Assembly (NCBI RefSeq): GCF_002382885.1
Contig: NZ_NWVL01000007.1
Location: 103,687 to 167,686, forward strand
Direction: 5' to 3'
DNA: 64,000 nt
From: Streptomyces sp. WZ.A104
GTDB lineage: Bacteria; Actinomycetota; Actinomycetes; Streptomycetales; Streptomycetaceae
The position numbers were made by a program, and so were the translations under genes. Position 1 is the first letter of the stretch. Each line of letters begins with the position of its first letter. Below the pieces are notes generated by a model, which saw only the letters and a program-made list of their open reading frames with translations, searched no databases and was not told the DNA's origin. Shown here piece after piece: positions 24,369 through 34,064 of the stretch.

Positions 24369-25912
24369 TCCTGGCGACGCCCACTACGTGGCGGCCACGG
24401 AATCTCGCGAGCATCCCTCGGATCGAGCATGCGGCTCCTCCCGCGTTGAGTGTGGCCCGGTCACATCTGAAGGACCTCAAAGCCGAGCGAATGCCTTGGC
24501 TGGACGACCCCACCGACACCCCTGGCGCCATCAACTTGGCCAAGCTGATGACTTCCGCCACATCGCCCGATGACGCGGTCTGGCTCGCCGAGCACATCGC
24601 CGAGGCGGACAATGAGAGTCAGAACGCGGTGAAAGAGGAGTTCGAGGGATGGCAGGGCCATCTCGTGACCTGGTTCAAGGACCATGACGAACCCGAGCAT
24701 CTGCGTGACCGCGCACTGCTCATCGCGACCGCCCTGCTCGACGGACGTCCCGGCGAGGTAGTCATGGCAGCCGCCGACCAGCTCTTCAAGCAGGTGAAGG
24801 GCAAGCTGCCGCCCGGCGGTGCGCTGGCGGGCCCGGACCTCGAAACACGCCTGGAGGACATCGAGGCCGATCGGACCGAGGACGACGGCCTGTCACTCAG
24901 CGCGGTGCGCCACGGCCTGGACGAAGCAGTGCTCTCGCACGTCTGGGTCCAACGCCCGCACCTGCGCAGTGAACTCCTGCGCTGGGCCTCGCAGATCACC
25001 GCACCGAAGGGCGTCGCCGCCAGGTACCGTGCACAGGTGGCCACCGCTCTGACGCACTTGGCCACGGGGCCGGGTGGCCATGCAGTCCTGCGGATCGTCG
25101 ACCAGTGGATCGCCTCGGAGAGCGATGCGCAACGCCGTCTGGCTGCGGGCGTGCTGGAGAATACTGCTACCCATCCAGGCATCGGGGTGGCCGTGCGCAA
25201 GTACCTCTATGACGCCGCCGGCCAGAGGAACCTCAGCGAAGCACTCGCCCGGACGGTCGCCGAGGTCTGCGCGGGCCGCCTCGGACACGAGTACCCGCGT
25301 GTCGCTCTGACCCGCCTGCGGATTCTGGCGGGCCGTGCCGACCAGCGCGGCGCGCCGGCCGTCGCCCAGGCCGTGCGCGACCTGGCCGCCGAGCCCAGGC
25401 GCCGGCCCTTGGTCCTGAGCGAGATCGTCGGATGGGCCGAGAGTGACGACCTCACGATCCGGGAGGCTGGCACGCGGGCGTTCCTGGTTCTGACCGAGCT
25501 GGCGGGCGACACGCCGCTCGCCCTGGCGCTGGCTGAGGACCTGTTCGCCGAAGACGGGCCGGGCCTCGCGGACCACGTCTTCGTACGGGGATGGCGAGCG
25601 ACCTGGCGTCATGAACCCCTTGCCGACGCGGCCAAGAAGTCGCTGGCCGCATGGCTGGATTCTCCGTCCGTCCCGGACGACCATGCGGTGGACATCACCG
25701 TGGAGGTACTGAACGACAGCACCATCGACGCCCGCGCCGCCGATCTCCTGGTGGGCGGGAGCGCCACGACACCGGAGGGCCGTGCCCGCCGCGTCAAAGT
25801 GTTCAACCGGATCCTGCCTCCCGTCGCAAAGCAGGCTCCGCCGTCCCAGTCAACCGCAACTCCTGATGAACAGGCAGCGGACGAGGAGGAGTTGGCCGAG
25901 CCTGCAGCATGA
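24335..25912 (+). CDS. large helical protein, probably 5'-truncated NTPase-associated, about 525 aa
   Basis: No named family. It begins [17 protein letters not shown], which looks like the strand-turn after a nucleotide-binding site, but the P-loop that should precede it is absent. The rest is a long series of helices rich in Ala, Leu and Arg ([36 protein letters not shown]), perhaps HEAT-like. The last 25 residues are acidic. The stop overlaps the ATG of the next gene (ATGA). The upstream overlap with a different frame suggests a deletion fused two genes near 24345. Confidence 0.5.
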   Translation: MEALAAGAYLVILATPTTWRPRNLASIPRIEHAAPPALSVARSHLKDLKAERMPWLDDPTDTPGAINLAKLMTSATSPDDAVWLAEHIAEADNESQNAVKEEFEGWQGHLVTWFKDHDEPEHLRDRALLIATALLDGRPGEVVMAAADQLFKQVKGKLPPGGALAGPDLETRLEDIEADRTEDDGLSLSAVRHGLDEAVLSHVWVQRPHLRSELLRWASQITAPKGVAARYRAQVATALTHLATGPGGHAVLRIVDQWIASESDAQRRLAAGVLENTATHPGIGVAVRKYLYDAAGQRNLSEALARTVAEVCAGRLGHEYPRVALTRLRILAGRADQRGAPAVAQAVRDLAAEPRRRPLVLSEIVGWAESDDLTIREAGTRAFLVLTELAGDTPLALALAEDLFAEDGPGLADHVFVRGWRATWRHEPLADAAKKSLAAWLDSPSVPDDHAVDITVEVLNDSTIDARAADLLVGGSATTPEGRARRVKVFNRILPPVAKQAPPSQSTATPDEQAADEEELAEPAA

Positions 25913-26700
25913 GCCTGTTCACCCGGCGCCGTAGCGCCCCAGGGCCGTCACCATCCACACGCGACACGGCGACGGCCCTGACCACCCTCGAGGCCGGAAC
26001 CGCCTTGGGCCTGCGCGACGAGCGCATGCCAAGTCGCGTACCCACCCTCCACTTCACCGTATCCGTCAACGGCACGTGGAACCTGGACGAGAGCGCTCCA
26101 CCTCAGCACCACGCACCCGACTCGCTCGCTCGAAGCCATCTGCGTGAGCATGCGGCACGCATCCTCAGGCGCCACACAGTCCTGGCGATCCCCGCCGCAC
26201 AGGACGCGGTGAACGCAGTCATCGCACGCCCCCTCACCCCCGAACCCTGGCTCACCGTGCACGGCACGGCCTGCCTGACGGTGTCCGACGCCGACCGCGC
26301 CCTCGCCGAGGAGCACCTACGGCGCGCGCAGCACGGAGACCTGGAGCGCGAGGAGACATGACGCCGCATCGACTTCCTCCGAGCCGTCCTGTCCGACCCT
26401 GACCAGCGCACCGTCTGGTGGATCGACCAGTACCCGGAGCGGCTGGCCGAAATGGAACAGATGACGGCCGCAGTCAAGACAGTCACCCCGCCGCGCAACT
26501 CCGCGAGCGGCACCGTCGAGGAAGAAGTCGCCCGTTTCGTCGACCAGTTGTTCGCCGAAATGCGAACCCCACAATAGCGCGAAGTGTTTCTCCGCGCCCT
26601 CACCCAGACCCTGAATGCGCTCGGCAGCAACGACCTCCAGGCCGCCGCCGCCGGGTGGATGCCCGCTCTCGCCCCCCGCCCCGGAGCTGATGTGGAATGA
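25909..26700 (+). pseudogene. decaying operon gene with two in-frame stops (263 codons if restored)
   Basis: A soluble protein starts [16 protein letters not shown] and reads without interruption to a TGA at 26359. The same frame continues RRIDFLRAVLSDPDQRTVWW to a TAG at 26575, then REVFLRALTQTLNALGSNDL to a TGA at 26698. Both internal stops could arise by C-to-T changes (CGA to TGA, CAG to TAG). The original overlaps at both ends are preserved: ATGA with the upstream gene and ATGA (26697-26700) with the downstream one. I therefore read it as one gene with two lesions. Function unknown. Confidence 0.7.
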
Positions 26701-27164
26701 ACGTACGCGCAAGACGGTGGTTGCTCGCCCCGCTGCGCCAGTGGAGCGCGCTGCGCCTCATACGCCAGCACGGTCCGTCCCTCGACTACGCCACGGCCTG
26801 GGCTCTCATCACTCTGTCCCGCAGCCCGGACGAGTTCGCATTCGTTCAGCAGGCCACACACGAAACCAGTCCAACCGGCGACACAGGTCTCTATTACGAC
26901 GACGGGAACACTCTCAGCGCCCGCGAACGCGACCGCAGGCAGCGCTGGCTCGAACGCCACGGCCGCACGCCGATACAGAAACTGGAGATCCACGAAGTCC
27001 AGTTGGTGAACGCACGGCTCCGTGTGATCGACTGGGGTCCCCTCCCCCGACAGCGCCAGCCCCCGCGCCGTGCCGCCCCCCCCGGATTGTGCCCCCTGAG
27101 AGGGCGCCCCCCAAGGTGGGCCGCTCGTTGGTCCCCTGCAAGAACGTCCCTCCGAAGACGTTGA
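26697..27164 (+). CDS. hypothetical protein, 3' end probably replaced
   Basis: Starts MNVRARRWLLAPLRQWSALR. A natural-looking domain runs to about residue 115 (LDYATAWALITLSRSPDEFA; LEIHEVQLVNARLRVIDWG). After about 27,050 the text becomes Pro/Arg-rich (PRQRQPPRRAAPPG), which suggests the true 3' end was lost at the junction with the MMPL remnant. It is coupled to the decayed gene upstream by ATGA. Function unknown. Confidence 0.45.
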   Translation: MNVRARRWLLAPLRQWSALRLIRQHGPSLDYATAWALITLSRSPDEFAFVQQATHETSPTGDTGLYYDDGNTLSARERDRRQRWLERHGRTPIQKLEIHEVQLVNARLRVIDWGPLPRQRQPPRRAAPPGLCPLRGRPPRWAARWSPARTSLRRR

Positions 27165-27179
27165 TTGTGTCGTCTCCAC

Positions 27180-27535
27180 CTTCCCCGGAGACGGTTCCGG
27201 TGCTGGTGACCCCGCTGGGCGAGAAGCCCGGCGGCGCATTCTCCGGCCGCCGTGGTCACACGGGCCGCGCCGGGGCGGCGCGGCCGGTCTCCGGGCGTAG
27301 GCGTCGAGAGCTGTCGCTTGGGACACCGCGTTCGTCTGCGGCAGAACCACGATGAGCTGTCGGTCGGGAGCGTGGGGGAAGTTTGTGCGGACGGCCGCGG
27401 CGGCGGTCCGTGCCTCGGCGTGGGGTGGCAGGACGGACTCGTCGGTCAAGGCAGGCCGTATTCCGGCGACGGGGAGGGCCAAGCTCAGCAGCATGGAACC
27501 GGCCAGCCCCCACAGCAGCGGCCGCTGGGGCTTGC
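27180..27535 (-). pseudogene. MMPL-family transporter fragment
   Basis: A minus-strand stretch reads RPLLWGLAGSMLLSLALPVAG then IRPALTDESVLPPHAEARTA, and a frame change near 27287 leads to VTTAAGECAAG. These match the middle of the complete MMPL transporter at 50811-53006 (LRPALTDESILPPTAEARTA, STAAGEYAGG). The ends are missing and the frame is shifted, so it is a remnant. Confidence 0.75.
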
Positions 27536-27759
27536 AAGAAACCCCATCACCACACGTCAAATCTCTCTGGCGGAAACTGCCGAAAGAGCTTCCCCTGCTC
27601 CCGCGAAACGCACCGCTCATCACCGTAGGGTCAGAGACGTCGGGCGCGAGCGCCGAGACGGGGACGCCGAACGCTTCCGGACGTGGGTGAAAACCGTCTG
27701 TTACAGGTCGATGATGTTGCCATGAGGCCGTCATGATCTGTGCTGGCAAGGCTGCGGGC

Positions 27760-28371
27760 ATGAACACATTTCCCCGCTCCAGGTCGCTCCGCCTTGCGGC
27801 GCTCGCCGTACTCCCTTTGATCCTCACCGTTGCCGCCTGCGGCAATGGCACCTCCTCCGACGACGGAGTGGCTACCGCCGAGACCGCCCCCACGGGGGGT
27901 GGGGGCAGGGATATGGACAAGCCCGACGCCGCCGGTTCCCCGGACACGCTCAAGAAGGCCCAGGACGCTTATGTGGCCTGTATGCGCAAGACAGGGCTCA
28001 AGTTCCCTGATTTCAAGCCCGGAGAGGGCCCTCCCCAGGCGGAGGCGGACTCCGGGTACTACGACGCCAACAGCCATGACGGCATCTCCGAGCTGGGCCG
28101 CAAGGCGAACGAAACGTGCAAGCCGCAGATGGCCAAGGTGGGCGAGGCGATGGACAAGGAGTCCAAGGACCCGAAGCTGGAAGCCGAGAACAAGCGGAAA
28201 TTCCAGGAATACGCCAACTGCCTCCGCGACAAGGGCGTCAAGGTCAACGACCCCAAAGACGGCGGCTCGCTCTTCGATGATGCGGGCAAGGCGATGGAGG
28301 ACTCCAAGTTCAAGGCCGCCGACCCGGCCTGCCGCCAGCAGGCCTTCGGCAATGACGGAGCCCAGGGATGA
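27760..28371 (+). CDS. secreted lipoprotein of the ABC-exporter operon, 203 aa
   Basis: A signal with lipobox (LPLILTVAAC, Cys near 28) marks it as a lipoprotein; ATG 27760 is chosen because the signal follows directly. The mature part has two similar Cys motifs, YVACMRKTGLKFPDF and YANCLRDKGVKVND. It is charged and helical. It overlaps the start of the adaptor gene (ATGA at 28368), so it should act with the exporter downstream. The exact role is unknown. Confidence 0.8.
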   Translation: MNTFPRSRSLRLAALAVLPLILTVAACGNGTSSDDGVATAETAPTGGGGRDMDKPDAAGSPDTLKKAQDAYVACMRKTGLKFPDFKPGEGPPQAEADSGYYDANSHDGISELGRKANETCKPQMAKVGEAMDKESKDPKLEAENKRKFQEYANCLRDKGVKVNDPKDGGSLFDDAGKAMEDSKFKAADPACRQQAFGNDGAQG

Positions 28372-29477
28372 CCAAGCCTCCGCACCCGCCTTCACTCAAG
28401 CCCTCACGCAAGCTGGTACTGGGCGCGGCGGCGGTGGCGCTGACGGTGGCAGCCGGAGGCGGCACATACGCCGCCTTCGGCACCGGCGGCGATGCGAAGC
28501 TCGGCGCGAGCAGCGCCCCGGCGGCCACCGCGAAGGTGACGAAGACCGACCTGGTCACCACCACGTCGTTCTCCGGCACGCTTACCTACGCCGCGCAGCG
28601 CGACCTCAAGGCCGGTGGTGCGGGCACCGTCACCGCGCGGCCGCCGCGGGCCGGCGACACGATCCGTCGCAATCAGCCGCTGTACGAGGTGGACCGGGTG
28701 CCGGTAGTGCTCTTCTACGGCGAGGTGCCGATGTACCGCGAGCTGAAGAGGGGCGTGGACGGTATTGACGTCGTCCAGCTCACCGAGAACCTGCGGGTAC
28801 TGGGCTACGTGGGCGTTTCCCGGGCGGGGCAGTTCGACGCGGGGACGGAGGCCGCCGTCAAGCGCTGGCAGAAGCGCCTGGGCATCGCACCGACGGGGGT
28901 GGTCAAGCCGGAGCAGCTGGTCTTCCTGCCCGGCTCGGTGCGGGTGGCCGCAGCCAAGGCGCAGGCCGGTGACGGGGTCGAGGTCAACTCTCCTGTGCTC
29001 ACTGTGAGTTCGGGCGAGCGCGTCGTCACCGCGCAGGTCGAGGACGCGATGCGGGCCAAGCTGAAGCAGGGTGCCGAGGTCAAGGTGGCCGTCCCCGGCG
29101 CCGGGGAGAAGCCGGGCCGAATCACCAAGATCACGCTGTCGGTTCCCGAAGACGGCGCCGAGGCCCCGTCCGGTGCGGCACTCCCAGAGCAGCCGAAGGC
29201 CACGGTCGAGATCGCCCTGGACGGTGAGGTCGAGGCGTCGGTGCAGGACCGGCTGCCGGTCACGGTCACGTATGCCGACCAGCTGACCAGGGATGCTCTT
29301 ACCGTGCCGGTCGAGGCGCTGGTCGCGTTGCGTGAGGGCGGCTACGGGGTTCAGGTCGTCACCGGCACCGTCAAGAAGACGGTTCAGGTTACGCCGGGGA
29401 CGTACGCCGACGGCCAGGTCGAGCTCACCGGTTCCGCGCTGCCGGAGGGCACCGTGGTGGAGGTGCCTTCGACATGA
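28368..29477 (+). CDS. membrane-fusion-type adaptor with peptidoglycan-binding region, 369 aa
   Basis: One N-terminal membrane segment (KLVLGAAAVALTVAAGGGTYA) precedes an outer domain. Residues about 90-185 include a lipoyl-like hairpin (GGAGTVTARPPRAGDTIRRN) and a short peptidoglycan-binding-like stretch (VDGIDVVQLTENLRVLGYVG). The remainder is beta-rich (GERVVTAQVEDAMRAKLKQG; DALTVPVEALVALREGGYGV), as in HlyD/MacA-type adaptors. It overlaps the lipoprotein and the ABC ATPase genes, so it links to that transporter. Confidence 0.8.
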   Translation: MTKPPHPPSLKPSRKLVLGAAAVALTVAAGGGTYAAFGTGGDAKLGASSAPAATAKVTKTDLVTTTSFSGTLTYAAQRDLKAGGAGTVTARPPRAGDTIRRNQPLYEVDRVPVVLFYGEVPMYRELKRGVDGIDVVQLTENLRVLGYVGVSRAGQFDAGTEAAVKRWQKRLGIAPTGVVKPEQLVFLPGSVRVAAAKAQAGDGVEVNSPVLTVSSGERVVTAQVEDAMRAKLKQGAEVKVAVPGAGEKPGRITKITLSVPEDGAEAPSGAALPEQPKATVEIALDGEVEASVQDRLPVTVTYADQLTRDALTVPVEALVALREGGYGVQVVTGTVKKTVQVTPGTYADGQVELTGSALPEGTVVEVPST

Positions 29478-30175
29478 CCAACGAGTCGGTCATGAGTCCG
29501 GTCATCAGCCTGGCCGGCGTGGTGAAGTCCTACGGCGACCTCACCGTCCTGCATGGCGTGGACCTCCATGTGGAGCGCGGTGAGCTGGCGGCCATCGTCG
29601 GCCCCTCGGGCTCGGGCAAGTCCACGCTGCTCAACTTGATCGGCACCTTGGACCGTGCCACGTCCGGCACGGTTCGGGTGGCTGGGCGGGACGTGGGGGC
29701 TCTCAACGACCAGCAGCTGTCCGCGCTGCGCGCTCGGCACCTGGGTTTCATCTTCCAGCAGTACCACCTCGCGCCGGGCCGCAGCGCACTCGACAACGTC
29801 GCCGACGGCATGCTGTACGCCGGGCTGCCGCAGAGCGAGCGCCGTAAGCGGGCCGCGAGCGCGCTGGAGCGCGTCGGGCTCGGCCATCGGGCCGGCCACC
29901 GGCCGTGCGAACTGTCCGGCGGCGAGAAGCAGCGGGTGGCGGTGGCCAGAGCGGTGGTCGGCGAACCCGACCTGATCCTGGCCGACGAGCCCACCGGAGC
30001 GCTGGACACCAAGTCCGGGGAGGCTGTGATGGGCATCCTGCGGGACCTGAATGCCGACGGAGCCACCATCGTGATCATCACGCACGACCAGGCGATCGCC
30101 GCTTCGCTGCCCCGCCAAGTGCGTGTCCGCGACGGCCAGGTCATCGACGACCGGGGGCCGGTGATCGCGGCATGA
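29474..30175 (+). CDS. MacB/LolD-type ABC transporter ATPase, 233 aa
   Basis: Binds and hydrolyses ATP to drive the permease. Walker A is GPSGSGKST at 43-51, Q-loop FIFQQYHLAP, signature LSGGEKQRVAVARA near 147, Walker B LILADEPTGALD, and a switch His in IITHDQ. The start overlaps the adaptor's stop and its end overlaps the permease's ATG, so the three form a coupled unit. Confidence 0.92.
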   Translation: MTNESVMSPVISLAGVVKSYGDLTVLHGVDLHVERGELAAIVGPSGSGKSTLLNLIGTLDRATSGTVRVAGRDVGALNDQQLSALRARHLGFIFQQYHLAPGRSALDNVADGMLYAGLPQSERRKRAASALERVGLGHRAGHRPCELSGGEKQRVAVARAVVGEPDLILADEPTGALDTKSGEAVMGILRDLNADGATIVIITHDQAIAASLPRQVRVRDGQVIDDRGPVIAA

Positions 30176-31374
30176 GTGACGTTGCGCTGCGCCCCGCCCG
30201 GCTCAGCCCGGCTGACGTACTGCGGGTAGGAGCGGTCGGACTGAGTACCCGCCCGATGCGGGTCTTCCTGTCCGCGCTCGGTATCGCGATCGGCATCGCC
30301 ACCATGGTCGCCGTGGTCGGCATCTCCAACTCCAGCAAGGCCGACCTGATGGTCAAACTCGACCACCTCGGCACCGACATGCTCACCGTCGAGGCGGGCG
30401 CGGCGCTGGACGGCGGGGACGAGACGCCCAAGCTGCCCAAGGGGGCGGTGGCGATGGTGTCCCGGATCGGTCCGGTGCACCAGGTCAGCGCGCTCGCGCT
30501 GCTCAAGGACGCCACGGTCCGCCGCACTCAACTCGTCCCGGCCGAACGCAATGGCGGGATCAACGTGATGGCGGCGGACCCGGCGCTCCTGGGAGCGGTA
30601 AGCGGAGGCATGGCCCACGGCCGCTGGTTCACTCGCGCCACCCTCGCCTACCCCACCGTCGTCCTGGGCCACTTGGCCGCGGAGCGCTTGGCCGCGAAGC
30701 CCGGGGAGCTGGTGTGGATCGGTGAGGACCGCTTCACGGTCATCGGGGTGCTGGAGCCCGTCGAGCTCGCCGCGGACCTCGACACAGCGGCCTTGGTGGG
30801 CTGGCAGGCGGCACAGAAGCGGCTGGGCTTCGACGGGCATCCCACTCGGCTCTACGAACGCTCAAGCGACGCGGCCGTCGCCTCGATCCGGGGGGTCCTT
30901 TCCCGCACGGTCAATCCGCAGGCCCCGGAGACCGTCCAGGTCAGCCGCCCCTCCGACGCCCTCACCGCGAAGGCCGCCGCGTCCGGTTCGCTGACCAGCC
31001 TGATGCTGGGCCTGGGCGCGGTGGCACTGCTCGTCGGCGGGGTCGGGGTTGCCAACACCATGATCATTTCAGTGTTGGAGCGTCGTCAGGAAATCGGACT
31101 GCGTCGTTCCATCGGTGCGACCCGGGGACAGATCCGCATCCAGTTCCTGACCGAGGCGCTGTTGCTGTCCGGCCTGGGCGGCGTGATCGGCGCGCTGCTC
31201 GGGGCTCTTGGCACGTTCGGCTTCGCCACTGCCAAGGGCTGGCAGGTCGTAGTCCCGCCCTGGGCGGTGGGAGGAGGACTCGGTTCGACGGTCGTCATCG
31301 GCATGATCGCGGGCCTCTACCCGGCGGTCCGCGCCTCGCGACTTTGCCCCACTGAAGCGCTCGGCTCAGGTTGA
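30172..31374 (+). CDS. MacB-like FtsX-fold permease, 400 aa
   Basis: A first membrane segment (RVFLSALGIAIGIATMVAVVG) is followed by a large external domain (about 50-270). Three membrane segments at the end (SLMLGLGAVALLVGGVGVANT, LLSGLGGVIGALLGALGTFG, STVVIGMIAGLYPAVRASRL) close the protein, the usual FtsX/MacB layout. The EIGLRRSIGATRGQIRIQFL helix contacts the ATPase in this family. The 3' end overlaps by 9 bp the lipoprotein gene that faces it. Confidence 0.88.
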   Translation: MSDVALRPARLSPADVLRVGAVGLSTRPMRVFLSALGIAIGIATMVAVVGISNSSKADLMVKLDHLGTDMLTVEAGAALDGGDETPKLPKGAVAMVSRIGPVHQVSALALLKDATVRRTQLVPAERNGGINVMAADPALLGAVSGGMAHGRWFTRATLAYPTVVLGHLAAERLAAKPGELVWIGEDRFTVIGVLEPVELAADLDTAALVGWQAAQKRLGFDGHPTRLYERSSDAAVASIRGVLSRTVNPQAPETVQVSRPSDALTAKAAASGSLTSLMLGLGAVALLVGGVGVANTMIISVLERRQEIGLRRSIGATRGQIRIQFLTEALLLSGLGGVIGALLGALGTFGFATAKGWQVVVPPWAVGGGLGSTVVIGMIAGLYPAVRASRLCPTEALGSG

Positions 31375-31887
31375 CGGCCCTGCGACCGTCGGGAAGTCGG
31401 CGCAGCGGTGCGGCCCGCTGCGCCGACCGCCGCTACTGAGGACGACCTCGACCTGGGCGAGGCTTCCTCTCCGGGCAGCCTCCGCGCTCCACACGGTGCA
31501 GGTGACCTGGCCGACTGCTGTCCTGTCCAGCCGGGAGAGGCCGGGGGGCAGCATGACGGTGACGGGACCCTGGACCGGAGCCGTCACCGTGATGGGAACG
31601 TCCTCGTCTTCCGGGAATTCCGGCAGCTCACTGGAGAGGCCCTCCAGGACGAGTGCCTGGCTGGGGCCGCTCAGCAGCTGCCTGACGAAGTACTCGGTGG
31701 TCGTGGTCGCCGGTGCCTTTCCGATGGGTGCTACACCGCGCAGCTTCCCGTCGGCGGTGACCCAATACAAGCGTGGGGACACCGTGACGGTCGGCGCGGT
31801 CGCGGCAAGACTGTCAGGACCGGCCGGGCCGACACCGCATCCGGCCAGCACGCCCACCACCGGCAGCAGTACGCGGAGCTTCCTCAT
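31366..31887 (-). CDS. GerMN-like lipoprotein of the two-component operon, 173 aa
   Basis: A lipobox (VVGVLAGC, Cys at 17) makes it a lipoprotein. The mature part (LYWVTADGKLRGVAPIGKAP, TTTTEYFVRQLLSGPSQALV) resembles GerMN-type domains of LpqB-like lipoproteins. The start overlaps the kinase's stop (ATGA), so it may influence sensing by that kinase. Its end overlaps the facing permease by 9 bp. Confidence 0.75.
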   Translation of the reverse strand: MRKLRVLLPVVGVLAGCGVGPAGPDSLAATAPTVTVSPRLYWVTADGKLRGVAPIGKAPATTTTEYFVRQLLSGPSQALVLEGLSSELPEFPEDEDVPITVTAPVQGPVTVMLPPGLSRLDRTAVGQVTCTVWSAEAARRGSLAQVEVVLSSGGRRSGPHRCADFPTVAGPST

Positions 31888-33320
31888 GTCCCGACCTTCT
31901 CGCCGCCGGGCAGGCAGAGGGTGAACACTGCGCCGCCCTCCGGCCGGTTGGCCGCGGTCAGCGTGCCGCCGTGCAGTCGGGTGTTTCCCTGGGCGATCGC
32001 CAGCCCAAGGCCGCTGCCCTCCGACCGCGATCGGGACGCCTCGGCCTTGTAGAAGCGGTCGAAGAGGTGGGGCAGTGCTTCCTGGGGGACGCCGGGCCCG
32101 CTGTCCGCGACCTCCACGACCAGCCCGCCGTGCGGAACTGCGGCCAGGGTCACGCTCACCGGATCGGCACCGTGCCGCAACGCATTGCCGACAAGGTTGG
32201 CCACGATCACGTCGAGGCGGCGTGCGTCGAGCTGGGCCCGTACGTCCTGCTGCGGCAGCACGGTCCTCACTCGGTCCTGCCAGCCCCGTGCGCGCAGCGT
32301 GGCTTGGAGCCGGCGGGAGACGACCACATCCTGTCGCCGCAGCATCGCGGCACCGGCGTCGAAGCGGGAGATCTCCAGCAGATCCTCCACTAGTCGCACC
32401 AGTCGCCGCGTCTCGGAACCGACCAAGGCGGCCGCTGTCGCCGCGTCCCCGCTCATCGAGCGGGCCTCCTCATCCAGGACGTCGGTGACCGCCGTCATGA
32501 CCGACAACGGGGTGCGCAGCTCGTGCGAGACGTCGGCGGCGAAGCGCCGAGCCCTGGCTTCCATCGAGCGCAGCTCCTCGACGGTCGACTCCAATACGCG
32601 CGCCGATCGGTTGAAGGTCGTGGCCAGATCGGCGAGTTCGTCCTTGCCCACCACTTTCACCTCGGTGTCGAGCCTGCCATCGGCGAGTTCGTGGGCTGCC
32701 CGCCCCAGATCCCGTACCGGCAGCAGGACCCGGCGTGCCGACAGCAACGCGAGCAGCGTCGCCGCCAGTGCCACTGGCAACGCCCCGTTGCGGGCCGCAT
32801 CCAAGACGGCCGCCGTGTCTGCCTGCTCCGCATGCAGCGAAGCTGTCAGATAGACCTCAACGGGCACGGCAGCCTGCCTGGCGCTCGCCGTCTCGCCCGG
32901 CTGTGTCACGGTGAGCGGGGCGCCCACGACCAGCCACGGGACGCCGTCCCTCACCACCCGCTGGGAGGCATGGGACCGCTGGTCGCGGACCCTCTGGCGC
33001 AGCCCGTCGGGAACCGGCACCGCAGACACGCCGGCGCTACCGGTCGCGCGCACGGCGCCCTGCACGAGCTGCACGTGCGCCTGCCGGGTACGTGGGGTGA
33101 GCCGGCCCAGGAAGCGGGTCAGCACGGCCTGGTCGGCCGGCCAGGCCAAAGAGGGGGCGAGAGCGGCGAGCTGTACGCGGAAATCAGTGACGAGGGCCGA
33201 CTGCGACCGGTCCAGAATGGAACCGCGCGCCTGCCGATAGGTAAGGCCCGCCGTCGCGACCGTGCTGAACGCGGCCAGCAGTACGAAAGCCGTCAGGAGA
33301 CGACCACGCAAGCCCCTCAC
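31884..33320 (-). CDS. sensor histidine kinase, 478 aa
   Basis: Two membrane segments (about 5-27 and 180-200) flank an extracellular domain. A HAMP region (VRDLGRAAHELADGRLDTEV) follows, then the HisKA dimerisation helix with His266 in VSHELRTPLS. The ATPase domain has NLVGNALRHG, DSGPGVPQ and GSGLGLAIA. It phosphorylates the response regulator encoded immediately upstream; the two genes overlap (ATGA). The signal is unknown. Confidence 0.92.
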   Translation of the reverse strand: MRGLRGRLLTAFVLLAAFSTVATAGLTYRQARGSILDRSQSALVTDFRVQLAALAPSLAWPADQAVLTRFLGRLTPRTRQAHVQLVQGAVRATGSAGVSAVPVPDGLRQRVRDQRSHASQRVVRDGVPWLVVGAPLTVTQPGETASARQAAVPVEVYLTASLHAEQADTAAVLDAARNGALPVALAATLLALLSARRVLLPVRDLGRAAHELADGRLDTEVKVVGKDELADLATTFNRSARVLESTVEELRSMEARARRFAADVSHELRTPLSVMTAVTDVLDEEARSMSGDAATAAALVGSETRRLVRLVEDLLEISRFDAGAAMLRRQDVVVSRRLQATLRARGWQDRVRTVLPQQDVRAQLDARRLDVIVANLVGNALRHGADPVSVTLAAVPHGGLVVEVADSGPGVPQEALPHLFDRFYKAEASRSRSEGSGLGLAIAQGNTRLHGGTLTAANRPEGGAVFTLCLPGGEKVGT

Positions 33321-33994
33321 AGAGGACCGAAACGGTAACCGAACCCACGCACAGTCCGCACATAGCGCGGGTCACCGGGCACGTCCTCGATCTTGAGCCG
33401 AAGGCGTTGCACCGCCGCGTCGACCAGCCGGGGCTCAGCGACCCGCTCATACTCCCAGACCGCCTCCAGCAGTTGCTCCCGGCTGAAGACCCGCGCCGGC
33501 TCGGCACTCAACGTCAGAAGCAGACGCAACTCGGTCGGCGGCAGCGCGACCTCTTCTCCGCCCCTGGTGACGGTCAGCGACGCACGATCGATGACCATGT
33601 CGCCATGCTGCTCACGTTGCCTGCCGGAAACCGGGTCGCTGCGCCGCAGGACTGCGCTGATGCGTGCCGCCAGCACGCGTGGCTGCACCGGCTTGACGAC
33701 GTAGTCGTCCGCGCCCGCCTCCAATCCGGCCACCACGTCGATGTCGTCGCCGCGCGCGGTGAGCATCAGGAGCGGTACGGGGCCGGTGGCCCGGAGCCGG
33801 CGGCACACCTCAAAGCCATCCATCCCGGGCAGCATCAGGTCGAGCACCACGGCCTCGATACCGCCGGCCTCGACCCGGCGCAGCCCTTCCTCTCCGGTTG
33901 CGCAGACGGCCACCCCGTGGCCCATCCGACGCAGAGCCATCTCCAGTCCAGTGCTGAGCGCTGGGTCGTCCTCTATCAGCAGCACGTGAGTCAT
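33317..33994 (-). CDS. OmpR/PhoB-family response regulator, 225 aa
   Basis: ATG 33994 (MTHVLLIEDDPALS). The receiver domain has Asp52 in VVLDLMLPGMDG and Lys near 101 in DDYVVKPVQ. The C-terminal winged helix (TELRLLLTLSAEPARVFSREQLL, VRTVRGFGYRFG) binds DNA. It is the first gene of the operon with the kinase and lipoprotein. A candidate target is the convergent exporter, but I see no operator repeats to prove it. Confidence 0.92.
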   Translation of the reverse strand: MTHVLLIEDDPALSTGLEMALRRMGHGVAVCATGEEGLRRVEAGGIEAVVLDLMLPGMDGFEVCRRLRATGPVPLLMLTARGDDIDVVAGLEAGADDYVVKPVQPRVLAARISAVLRRSDPVSGRQREQHGDMVIDRASLTVTRGGEEVALPPTELRLLLTLSAEPARVFSREQLLEAVWEYERVAEPRLVDAAVQRLRLKIEDVPGDPRYVRTVRGFGYRFGPL

Positions 33995-34064
33995 ACGGAC
34001 ACTGCGGGAGAAAGAATCAGTCGGCACGGCCGGTAACCATTCGGGCGTTGTAGCTGTTCACTGA

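Noticed and set aside
26103..27953. A minus-strand 616-codon frame
   Set aside because: Only the short MMPL-like part is meaningful; the rest is antisense to real or decayed plus-strand genes.
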